Origin: Candidatus Woesearchaeota archaeon CG10_big_fil_rev_8_21_14_0_10_32_9
GTDB taxonomy: Archaea; Nanobdellota; Nanobdellia; Woesearchaeales; 21-14-0-10-32-9
Length of the DNA stretch: 7,645 bases
NCBI GenBank assembly: GCA_002762915.1
Contig: PCYF01000053.1
Span: 1-7,645 of the forward strand
Direction of reading: 5' to 3'
This document shows, one piece after another, positions 1-4,936 of the stretch. Position 1 is the first letter of the stretch. Each line of letters begins with the position of its first letter. A program made the position numbers and the translations under genes. Below the pieces are notes generated by a model. That model did no database searches and had not been told where the DNA came from. It saw only the letters and a program-made list of their open reading frames with translations.

Positions 1-30
1 ATTTCTTAATTCGAATTTCTCAAATCAAGT

Positions 31-51
31 ATTGCCTTTTGTCAAGGCAAT
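31..51. other. Perfect 8-bp inverted repeat (hairpin)
   Basis: ATTGCCTT at 31-38 is the exact reverse complement of AAGGCAAT at 44-51, leaving a 5-nt loop (39-43). No T-tract follows on either strand, so it does not look like a terminator. It lies in the gene-free left edge of the window; function unknown. Confidence 0.3.
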
Positions 52-89
52 CATAAAGGTAATTAAAGTGAATCTCATATATAATCTTT

Positions 90-159
90 GAGCGGTCCTC
101 TCATCGCAATAAAAAGACCGATGCTCTTCATTTGGCAAATGAATCTTAGAGAACGGACC
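90..159. other. Candidate structured RNA or 3'-UTR element with a three-way-junction fold
   Basis: GGTCC (94-98) pairs with GGACC (155-159), and TCTC (99-102) extends it with GAGA (149-152), leaving a two-base bulge at 153-154. Inside this closing stem are a 4-bp helix (ATCG 103-106 with CGAT 119-122) and a 7-bp hairpin (TTCATTT 127-133, loop GGC, AAATGAA 137-143). A competing fold pairs GAGCGGTC (90-97) with GACC (116-119) plus GCTC (123-126), with a bulged GAT. The element lies 26-95 nt past the stop codon of the leftward membrane-HTH gene, so it could be its 3' UTR. No known RNA family was recognised, and no box C/D or H/ACA signature is visible. The strand is undetermined. Confidence 0.22.
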
Positions 160-168
160 AAATTTAAG

Positions 169-183
169 AAAAAGCTCAAAAAA
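169..183 (-). terminator. T-rich terminator after the membrane-HTH gene
   Basis: On the minus strand a run of six T (183-178) follows one base after the TAG stop, and a run of five T (173-169) follows shortly after. Oligo-T tracts without a required hairpin are the usual archaeal termination signal. Confidence 0.35.
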
Positions 184-184
184 G

Positions 185-1159
185 CTATTTTTTATCAAAC
201 CAAGCCGTAAATCTTACTCTTTTTGATTTACCGAACTTTTCAACTTCAAGAATTTTCTTCTTTTCAAGAGAACTTAACAATCTTACTAAAGTAGTCTTAG
301 GAATTCCCGCGCCATGAATTATATTTGCCTGATTAACAAAAAAATTATTTTTATTTGAAGAAGACTCTTTTTCGTGTAACAAAAACTCAACAACTTTACG
401 CTCTGACTCATTAAGCGTAATTAGAAGATCTTCTTTAGAAGCAGAATTATTTTTAACAACATCTTTCTTTATATTTTTTCTATAACTTCTTTTTGAAAAA
501 AAGATGAATCCAAAAAAACCAACAACAAGCACAACAACAATAACCGAAAATAAATAATTAAAATCACTCTTAATTTCATCAAATTCAAAATCTACTTTCT
601 GATGAAGTCCTTTAGTAACATTAATATCCCTGTTTTTAACATAATCATCAACAGCACACCTAATTAAACAAGAAGCTTCAGGCAAACGAGGCACATTTAC
701 AACACCAAACTCATCTGTCCTAAAATATCCGTTAGATCCATAACTTTTAGAACAATCAATTCTTAACAAAGCTCGTTTGATTGGTTTATTATTTGCATCT
801 ACAACAGAAACACTAATCGAACCAATAGGTAAAACAAACAAATTAATAATTTTATTTTCTTCAACAAATCCATTAAAAGTCCCAAAATAATCATAACTCT
901 CAGTTTGCAAATCATCTAAATCAACACTTAAAGAATAATTACCTTCAACCACATTTTCAATCAACATAGATGAACCCTCGACAATTGAAGAACCGTTTAT
1001 TTCCACTCCAGAACTTTCTCTTAAATTATAATATGCAACTTGCCCATTTAAATTCATATTTTCTGGAGAAGTCAAAGAAACTTTCATATCAAAAGCAAAA
1101 CTTTGATTTACAAATAAAAGAATAAAGAATAACAATAAAACTGATTTTTTTAAACTCAT
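185..1159 (-). CDS. Membrane-anchored winged-HTH protein with extracytoplasmic carboxypeptidase-regulatory-like domain
   Basis: This 324-residue protein looks like a one-component membrane sensor or regulator. Residues 1-22 are a signal peptide (hydrophobic core, likely cleavage after SFA). Residues 24-195 are predicted outside the membrane and beta-rich. Within them, about 113-192 resembles the carboxypeptidase regulatory-like fold (NNKPIKRA, then TDEFGVV), with cysteines at 136, 164 and 168. One membrane helix spans about 202-222, followed by a basic stop-transfer segment (KRSYRKNIKK). A cytoplasmic MarR-like winged HTH covers about 249-320, with recognition-helix-like IPKTTLVRLLSSLEKK. The reading frame stays open upstream to 1309, but that extension runs antisense through the initiator tRNA. 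I therefore start at the ATG at 1159, which begins a good signal peptide and has a TATA box centred 26 bp upstream. Family knowledge: archaeal membrane HTH proteins of this layout exist but few have known ligands or targets. The function is inferred from architecture only. Confidence 0.8.
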   Translation of the reverse strand: MSLKKSVLLLFFILLFVNQSFAFDMKVSLTSPENMNLNGQVAYYNLRESSGVEINGSSIVEGSSMLIENVVEGNYSLSVDLDDLQTESYDYFGTFNGFVEENKIINLFVLPIGSISVSVVDANNKPIKRALLRIDCSKSYGSNGYFRTDEFGVVNVPRLPEASCLIRCAVDDYVKNRDINVTKGLHQKVDFEFDEIKSDFNYLFSVIVVVLVVGFFGFIFFSKRSYRKNIKKDVVKNNSASKEDLLITLNESERKVVEFLLHEKESSSNKNNFFVNQANIIHGAGIPKTTLVRLLSSLEKKKILEVEKFGKSKRVRFTAWFDKK

Positions 1160-1180
1160 AAATCCTTTTAAAAAAACAGA

Positions 1181-1190
1181 ATATAAAAAG
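1181..1190 (-). promoter_or_regulatory. TATA box of the membrane-HTH gene
   Basis: The minus strand reads CTTTTTATATTC here, centred about 26 bp from the ATG at 1159, fitting a leaderless transcript. A weak AAAGGA also lies just before the ATG, so a short leader is possible. Confidence 0.5.
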
Positions 1191-1216
1191 TTTCCTGCAC
1201 CTATCTCGCAATAAAG

Positions 1217-1226
1217 TTTATAAATA
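1217..1226 (+). promoter_or_regulatory. TATA box of initiator tRNA-Met
   Basis: TTTATAAATA is centred about 28 bp upstream of the tRNA 5' end at 1250, with an A-rich BRE-like stretch (ATAAAG) before it. It lies between the tRNA and the divergent membrane-HTH gene. Confidence 0.65.
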
Positions 1227-1249
1227 AACCCTCGTTTCACGATGATTAT

Positions 1250-1324
1250 AGCGGGGTAGGGCAGCCAGGAGTGCCCGCAGGGCTCATAACCCTGAGGTCG
1301 GAAGTTCAAATCTTCCCCCCGCTA
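1250..1324 (+). tRNA. Initiator tRNA-Met (CAU)
   Basis: A complete cloverleaf can be drawn. The acceptor stem is AGCGGGG (1250-1256) with CCCCGCT (1317-1323), all seven pairs intact. The D stem is GGGC/GCCC (1259-1262 and 1273-1276). The anticodon stem is CAGGG/CCCTG with loop CTCATAA, giving anticodon CAT at 1285-1287. The T stem is GGAAG/CTTCC with loop TTCAAAT. A73 is at 1324. The A1:U72 pair and the three consecutive G:C pairs at the base of the anticodon stem mark an archaeal initiator rather than an elongator. CCA is not encoded (CTA follows), so the end must be added by CCA transferase. No intron is present. It has its own TATA box and is divergent from the membrane-HTH gene. Only a short TTTT follows, so the terminator is weak. 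Confidence 0.95.
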
Positions 1325-1414
1325 CTATTTTCTAAATAAATTTGAACACGTAAATAATAACGAGAGCCCTACTGACACGATTGAAAAAACTTTTAGAAAA
1401 ACACAAATTAAATC

Positions 1415-1431
1415 AAAAAAATCAAAAAAAA
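1415..1431 (-). terminator. Strong oligo-T terminator of the small basic-protein gene
   Basis: On the minus strand, runs of eight T (1431-1424) and seven T (1421-1415) start 5 nt after the TAA stop. This also supports the minus strand as the coding strand in this stretch. Confidence 0.55.
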
Positions 1432-1436
1432 GAGTT

Positions 1437-1667
1437 TTATCTTTTACTCTTTTCTTTTCTAGCAACAATCTCTTTTGGAGGCGAATTCTTTGAGAATTTC
1501 AAGAATCTATCAATTCTAGAATCATCGTCTCTTCTTACTTTTGTTTGCTCATCAGAAAGTTCAGGCATTGAAATATCCAATGTTCCCGATTTATCTTTAT
1601 GAAATTTTGAATATCTTTCTTTCTTAACACTTACTTTTTTTGGTTTATTCTTATTTTTTTTACTCAT
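1437..1667 (-). CDS. Small, highly basic, probably disordered protein of unknown function
   Basis: This is a 76-residue protein that I do not recognise. The N-terminus is almost all Lys and Asn (MSKKNKNKPKK). The middle holds an acidic stretch (MPELSDEQ, then RRDDDSRIDRFL), and the C-terminus is basic again (ARKEKSKR). There is no signal peptide, membrane helix or Cys/His cluster. The composition suggests a disordered nucleic-acid- or ribosome-associated protein, which is inference only. Support for it being real: GGTGAT, complementary to the archaeal 16S rRNA 3' end, lies 6 nt before the ATG; a TATA-like box lies about 58 bp upstream; and T8 and T7 tracts follow the stop. An opposite-strand frame at 1381-1602 starts at TTG and lacks these signals, so I treat it as a shadow. 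The gene is divergent from the dihydrouridine synthase gene. Confidence 0.6.
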   Translation of the reverse strand: MSKKNKNKPKKVSVKKERYSKFHKDKSGTLDISMPELSDEQTKVRRDDDSRIDRFLKFSKNSPPKEIVARKEKSKR

Positions 1668-1673
1668 AGGAGA

Positions 1674-1679
1674 ATCACC
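1674..1679 (-). promoter_or_regulatory. Shine-Dalgarno site deciding the start of the small basic protein
   Basis: The minus strand reads GGTGAT followed by 6 nt and then ATG. It is complementary to the AUCACC near the 3' end of archaeal 16S rRNA. This is the clearest Shine-Dalgarno site in a window where most genes look leaderless. Confidence 0.55.
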
Positions 1680-1720
1680 TACACTAAATCAGAATCATCA
1701 TCTGTTTTTAATATTTTTGT

Positions 1721-1729
1721 TTTAAATAA
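1721..1729 (-). promoter_or_regulatory. Candidate TATA box of the small basic-protein gene
   Basis: The minus strand reads TTATTTAAA here. Initiation about 26 bp downstream would give a leader of roughly 30 nt containing the GGTGAT site. Confidence 0.35.
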
Positions 1730-1752
1730 GCCCTTCTTAGCATCAAATTATA

Positions 1753-1798
1753 TGAAATCACTCTAAAGCACTGTAAAAATGCGTGAAATCTTGTAAAG
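1753..1798. repeat. Two imperfect direct repeats upstream of the dihydrouridine synthase promoter
   Basis: TGAAATC-N4-TAAAG (1753-1768) recurs as TGAAATC-N3-TAAAG (1784-1798). The offset is 31 bp, about three helical turns, and the second copy ends 12 bp before the TATA box at 1811. This placement would suit a transcription-factor site, but two short AT-rich copies can arise by chance. Confidence 0.2.
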
Positions 1799-1810
1799 TC
1801 TCAAAAATCT

Positions 1811-1818
1811 TATAAAAA
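1811..1818 (+). promoter_or_regulatory. TATA box of the dihydrouridine synthase gene
   Basis: TATAAAAA is centred about 27 bp upstream of the ATG at 1841, so the mRNA is expected to be leaderless. No Shine-Dalgarno site precedes the ATG. Confidence 0.6.
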
Positions 1819-1840
1819 CCGAGATTTATCCAACTATTAC

Positions 1841-2797
1841 ATGAAACTTCCAGAATTCAAAAGTAAAGCCTTTCTTGCCCCAATGGCGGGCATTACTGAC
1901 CCTGCGTTCAGACAATTGTGCTCTGAATCTGGTGCAGGATTAGTTGTAACAGAACTTACCAGTGTACATGCAATAATTGCAAAACATAAAGAATTTGAAA
2001 AAGGAACAGGAAAAATAACTGATTTTATTGAATTTTCTGAAAAGGAAAGACCCGTTTCTGTTCAATTATTTGGAAATGAAATAGACAAAGTTGTTGCTGC
2101 TGCAAAAATAGTTGAACCATACTTTGATATAATTGACTTCAACATGGGATGTCCAGCACCACACATCACCTCACAAATGGCCGGCGCAGCATTATTACAA
2201 AAACCTGATCATGTAGAAAAATTATTCTCTAAATTAGTTTCATCAGTAAATAAACCTATAACTCTTAAAACGAGAATCGGTGTTAATGAAAGTAATTGTT
2301 ATCTGTGGAAACCAATTTCAAAAATAGCAGAAAATTGCGGAGTTTCTATGATAACACTGCATTCTCGAACAATAAAACAAGGATACTCTGGGAAATCTGA
2401 CTGGAAAATGATCAAGGAGCTTAGAGCTACTGTCAACGAACAAATTTCTGTGGTTGGAAATGGAGATATAAAAACTCCAGAAGATGCTAAGCGAATGCTT
2501 GAAGAAACTGGCTGTAATTATGTTATGATAGGAAGAGGCGCAATGGGAAACCCTCACATCTTTGGACAAATAAACAGCCATCTACGAACAGGAAGCTGGA
2601 ATAAAGAAGACGCAACAGAAAAGAAAAAAACTTTTTTAAAATATCTTGAGCTTTCAAAAGAATATAAAACAATAACTTTTGCAAGTAAAAGAACGCAAGC
2701 GATGCAATTCACAAAAGGAATAGTTGGAGGATCAGAATTGCGTGTAAAAATAAGCAAAGCAAAAAATGAAGAAGAACTAAAAGAATACTTCGAATGA
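1841..2797 (+). CDS. dus: tRNA-dihydrouridine synthase (Dus family)
   Basis: This 318-residue flavoprotein should reduce specific tRNA uridines, mostly in the D loop, to dihydrouridine using FMN and NAD(P)H. The TIM-barrel motifs occur in order: the FMN-binding LAPMAGITD (12-20); NMGCPAP with the catalytic cysteine C104; LKTRIGV with the FMN/uridine-contacting K143 and R145; LHSRT with H174 and R176, followed by QGYSGKSDW; then VVGNGDI (204-210) and MIGRGAMGNP (229-238) at the flavin phosphate site. The C-terminal helical domain (about 245-318) is the tRNA-binding part in the family. The length is normal and no key residue is missing. Which tRNA position it modifies cannot be told from sequence; a single archaeal Dus often has to serve several sites. 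It starts at an ATG with a leaderless-type promoter and converges on the transporter gene, with 39 bp between stops. Confidence 0.92.
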   Translation: MKLPEFKSKAFLAPMAGITDPAFRQLCSESGAGLVVTELTSVHAIIAKHKEFEKGTGKITDFIEFSEKERPVSVQLFGNEIDKVVAAAKIVEPYFDIIDFNMGCPAPHITSQMAGAALLQKPDHVEKLFSKLVSSVNKPITLKTRIGVNESNCYLWKPISKIAENCGVSMITLHSRTIKQGYSGKSDWKMIKELRATVNEQISVVGNGDIKTPEDAKRMLEETGCNYVMIGRGAMGNPHIFGQINSHLRTGSWNKEDATEKKKTFLKYLELSKEYKTITFASKRTQAMQFTKGIVGGSELRVKISKAKNEEELKEYFE

Positions 2798-2806
2798 CAA
2801 CAAAAT

Positions 2807-2831
2807 AAAAAGTCCATTTAATTTCTAAAAA
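2807..2831 (-). terminator. T-tracts between the convergent dus and transporter genes
   Basis: Past the transporter stop the minus strand carries two T5 runs (2831-2827 and 2811-2807). The plus strand has only short T3 runs (TTTAATTT), so termination of dus may run into the transporter 3' end. Confidence 0.35.
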
Positions 2832-2836
2832 TAAAT

Positions 2837-3700
2837 TTATCCAAAGAAATATCCAATACACACACTAACAATTATGACTAGAACTGCGCCAATTAATTGA
2901 TGTTTACTGATTCTTTCTTTGTTAACAAGAACTCCTAAAAAAAGAGCAATAGCCGGATAGCTTTCAGTTATACCTACTGCAATTGATAACCCCGAACCAA
3001 CAATTGCGAATGCAAAAAAGACCCGAGCTGCTGTATCTAAAAGACACATAAGAATTGTAGAAAAATTTATAGAATTAATAAAATACTTTTTCCAAACAAA
3101 TTTTTTCTGCTTAACAAGATAACCAAAAGTTATAATTGTAAAAATAAACCATGCAAACCAAACACTCATTAACGGAGAAATATTTATTGCAACATATCCT
3201 GTTAAAAAATTAATAATGCCCATACCCAGAGCTGCTAGAATTGCAAGATACGTTCCGTGCTCAAGAACAAAATGTTTAATAAAATGAAGTTTAGGTAACG
3301 CAACTAAAACTAATCCAACCAAAATCAATGCAAATAACCCAATCAACGGCAAAGATAAAGATTCTTGTAAAAATAAAACAGCCAAAATAATAGTAATAGG
3401 AAGTTCTAATTCCAACAACACTTCCACTACAAATAATTTTCCTACTTGCAAAGCCTTTAGATCAGCCATGCTTACAAAAAAAGTAAATATTCCAAAGAAA
3501 ATTAAGAACAAAATCATTTCAAATTTACCTATTAGTGCAAAATCAGTCCAAACAAAAGGCAACAAAACAAAACTCCCCACAAAACCTATGATAAATAGAG
3601 TTTCTGATACGCCTATTCGTCGAGTACTTTTTTGAATTAAAAAATCTCCGATCCCCCAACAAACCATGGCTAGAAAAGCTGCAAGCACAGAATTAATCAT
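2837..3700 (-). CDS. EamA/DMT-superfamily ten-helix transporter
   Basis: This 287-residue, very hydrophobic membrane protein has two EamA repeats of five helices each, about 1-135 and 150-287. The repeats end in matching signatures: LELELPITIILAVLFLQESL (96-115) in the first, and ESYPAIALFLGVLVNKERIS (246-265) in the second, each followed by a final helix. This fits a drug/metabolite-type transporter moving a small metabolite across the cytoplasmic membrane. Substrates vary widely in the family (amino acids, nucleosides, sugars, drugs) and nothing here identifies one. The length is typical (280-300). Transcription starts from the palindromic TATA box shared with RNase HII, centred 27.5 bp from the ATG at 3700, so the mRNA is probably leaderless. 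There is no functional link to its neighbours. Confidence 0.85.
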   Translation of the reverse strand: MINSVLAAFLAMVCWGIGDFLIQKSTRRIGVSETLFIIGFVGSFVLLPFVWTDFALIGKFEMILFLIFFGIFTFFVSMADLKALQVGKLFVVEVLLELELPITIILAVLFLQESLSLPLIGLFALILVGLVLVALPKLHFIKHFVLEHGTYLAILAALGMGIINFLTGYVAINISPLMSVWFAWFIFTIITFGYLVKQKKFVWKKYFINSINFSTILMCLLDTAARVFFAFAIVGSGLSIAVGITESYPAIALFLGVLVNKERISKHQLIGAVLVIIVSVCIGYFFG

Positions 3701-3723
3701 AAAATAAAAAATTATAAAATAAA

Positions 3724-3731
3724 TTTATAAA
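3724..3731. promoter_or_regulatory. Palindromic TATA box shared by two divergent genes
   Basis: TTTATAAA is a perfect 8-bp palindrome whose centre (3727.5) lies exactly 27.5 bp from the first base of both divergent ATGs (3700 on minus, 3755 on plus). Other TATA-like stretches nearby (for example 3711-3718) are too close to a start codon. TBP bound here could in principle fire both leaderless genes; flanking BRE and B-finger contacts would set the direction. Confidence 0.6.
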
Positions 3732-3754
3732 GTCTTCGATACATCATAATCTGA

Positions 3755-4402
3755 ATGATTGTTGCAGGAGTTGAAGAAGCAGGAAGAGGCCCGGTAATAG
3801 GTCCAATGGTTATGTGTATATGCGCAACCGATGAAAAAAATCTAGATAAACTTTCTGAAATCGGAGTAAAAGATTCTAAATTATTAAGTCCCCTTCAAAG
3901 AGAAAGACTTTTTGAACAAATAAAAAAAATATGCAATCACAAAATTGTAATAATCTCTTCTCAAGAAATAGATGACTCGCTAAATGATCCTGAGATGAAC
4001 TTAAACAAACTAGAAGCAAAAACGTCTGCAATGCTAATTAATTCAGTAAAGAGTGATAAAGTAACTCTTGACTGTCCATCAACTAATATTCCAGCATATA
4101 GACAATATGTTCAAAATTTTGTTAAAGTAAACACAACAATAATTGCTGAACACAAAGCTGATCTTAATTATGTTATTGTAGGCGCAGCATCCATACTTGC
4201 AAAAGTAACGCGTGATGCTGAAATAGAAAAAATCAAACAAAAACACAACGTTGAATTCGGATCAGGATATCCTTCAGATCCTAGAACAATTTCTTTTCTG
4301 AAAAATAACTGGAAAAAATATGACTTCTTTAGAAAAACCTGGGCAACATACAAAAAAGTAGCAGAGAATCAAAATCAAAGACAGCTAAACGATCTCAATT
4401 AA
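3755..4402 (+). CDS. rnhB: Ribonuclease HII with Glu at the first catalytic Asp position
   Basis: This 215-residue protein belongs to the RNase HII family, which cuts RNA in RNA/DNA hybrids and nicks at single ribonucleotides in DNA. Family motifs are GVEEAGRGPVIGP (5-17), VKDSK (38-42), VTLDCPS with D106, EHKADLNY with D136, GAASILAKVTRD ending at D154, and GSGYPSDPRT with Y172, the junction-sensing tyrosine of archaeal RNase HII. The GRG triplet that reads the ribose 2'-OH is intact at 10-12. The oddity is position 7: the family reads DEAGRG, while here the codons are GAA GAA, giving E7-E8. That replaces the first of the four carboxylates (D, E, D, D) with Glu. G143 also replaces the usual Ser of SAAS. 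Whether the enzyme is active, slower or altered in metal use cannot be told here. It starts leaderless from the shared palindromic TATA box, and its last 18 bp overlap the convergent nuclease gene. Confidence 0.9.
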   Translation: MIVAGVEEAGRGPVIGPMVMCICATDEKNLDKLSEIGVKDSKLLSPLQRERLFEQIKKICNHKIVIISSQEIDDSLNDPEMNLNKLEAKTSAMLINSVKSDKVTLDCPSTNIPAYRQYVQNFVKVNTTIIAEHKADLNYVIVGAASILAKVTRDAEIEKIKQKHNVEFGSGYPSDPRTISFLKNNWKKYDFFRKTWATYKKVAENQNQRQLNDLN

Positions 4403-4639
4403 TTTGTCTCCAGCACCACAATAAAAAAAACAAGTTGTATCATAACTTTTAAAAATCTTTTTTACTTTAAACAATTGCTTTTTTGCTTTGGTTATACGAT
4501 GGCTACATTTAACTTCAAATAAATGCAATTCCTTACCTCTTCTTGCAATAACATCAATTTCAGCAATAACTCTTCGTTTTCTCTCGAGTTTTAGATGAGT
4601 AGAAATATCGTCGTAGTCAGAACTGATTTGTTTGACCAA
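4385..4639 (-). CDS. Small PD-(D/E)XK nuclease-like protein, start uncertain
   Basis: From the TTG at 4639 this is 84 residues. It has the PD-(D/E)XK core pattern: AEIDVIARRG with E27 and D29, LHLFEVKCS with E42 and K44, then KAKKQL with Q55, as in Holliday-resolvase-like, YraN-like and RecB-like nucleases. All core catalytic positions are present, so a DNA-cutting or repair role is plausible, though substrate and partners are unknown. The start is the problem. The frame stays open from 4714 and adds a helix-like stretch just upstream (KPNKHDRYVQQL) that looks like real protein, but that extension holds no ATG, GTG or TTG before the TTG at 4639. An ATA at 4675 sits 5 nt after GGGTG, a Shine-Dalgarno-like site. 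The true protein may therefore be about 96 residues. The 3' end overlaps RNase HII by 18 bp. Confidence 0.65.
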   Translation of the reverse strand: MVKQISSDYDDISTHLKLERKRRVIAEIDVIARRGKELHLFEVKCSHRITKAKKQLFKVKKIFKSYDTTCFFYCGAGDKLIEIV

Positions 4640-4719
4640 TTGTTGAACATACCTGTCGTGTTTGTTAGGCTTTATGCTTGCACCCTGTACCGTTCGTGTA
4701 ATTTTCTTGGGAAACTAAG

Positions 4720-4728
4720 TTTAAATAA
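4720..4728 (-). promoter_or_regulatory. Candidate TATA box of the nuclease-like gene
   Basis: The minus strand reads TTATTTAAA. Initiation about 26 bp downstream falls near 4698. That is upstream of the possible ATA start at 4675 and its GGGTG site, giving a leader of about 22 nt. Confidence 0.4.
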
Positions 4729-4797
4729 TTTATTGTAACGAAGAATAAAGGATTTTTTTGTTGTTTTATTCCCCTTAAATGGACTTTTTGAGATAAC

Positions 4798-4807
4798 TTT
4801 AAAAAAC
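4798..4807 (+). promoter_or_regulatory. TATA box of tRNA-Ser
   Basis: TTTAAAAAAC is centred about 28 bp upstream of the tRNA 5' end at 4830, the same spacing as for the initiator tRNA. Confidence 0.5.
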
Positions 4808-4829
4808 ACGCAGATTTTCTTAGAGCTAT

Positions 4830-4911
4830 GCCGCGATCGCATAACCTGGTATTGCGCCAGCCTTGAGAGCTGGTCCCTTTGGGATTCCCGGTTCGAATCC
4901 GGGCCGCGGCG
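4830..4911 (+). tRNA. tRNA-Ser (UGA), class II
   Basis: The anticodon stem CCAGC/GCTGG (4857-4861 and 4869-4873) encloses loop CTTGAGA, anticodon TGA at 4864-4866, reading UCA and probably other UCN codons. The long variable arm (TCCC, TTT, GGGA at 4874-4884) marks class II. The T stem CCCGG/CCGGG with loop TTCGAAT is perfect. The D stem is short (GCA/TGC) with a 13·22 mismatch, normal for tRNA-Ser, and the D loop has GG at 4848-4849. The discriminator G73 (4911) is the archaeal seryl-tRNA synthetase identity base. The acceptor stem has six good pairs, but the seventh is A7 (4836) opposite C66 (4904), a mismatch. CCA is not encoded and there is no intron. No real T-tract follows (GTTTAAATC), so transcription may continue into the NUDIX gene and be released by 3' tRNA processing. 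Confidence 0.92.
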
Positions 4912-4918
4912 TTTAAAT
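4912..4918 (+). promoter_or_regulatory. Candidate TATA box of the NUDIX gene, abutting tRNA-Ser
   Basis: TTTAAAT begins at the base right after G73 of tRNA-Ser. It is centred 22 bp from the ATG at 4937 and 31 bp from the in-frame ATG at 4946, so initiation would fall between them. Co-transcription with the tRNA is the alternative. Confidence 0.3.
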
Positions 4919-4936
4919 CAAGTAGAGACCAAAAAA

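Noticed and set aside
2..91. Possible tail of a plus-strand gene entering from the left (29 codons open, stop TGA at 89-91)
   Set aside because: It is too short to distinguish from chance in AT-rich sequence, and no motif is recognisable.
25..198. 57-residue minus-strand frame overlapping the end of the membrane-HTH gene, starting at TTG
   Set aside because: The amino-acid composition is plausible, but there is no ATG at the start, no Shine-Dalgarno site, T-tracts run through it, and it shares the region with the RNA-like inverted repeats. It could be re-examined if relatives conserve it.
1160..1309. A 50-residue N-terminal extension of the membrane-HTH protein
   Set aside because: The open frame runs antisense through the initiator tRNA and its promoter; the internal ATG at 1159 begins a proper signal peptide and has a TATA box at the right distance.
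1381..1602. 73-residue frame on the plus strand starting at TTG
   Set aside because: It overlaps the minus-strand gene that has a Shine-Dalgarno site, promoter and terminator; it starts in an oligo-A tract and has a low-complexity sequence.
1688..1706. Box C/D-like RNA signature (GATGATGA near CTGA) on the minus strand
   Set aside because: The two boxes are only 2 nt apart, so there is no room for a guide sequence or a kink-turn loop.
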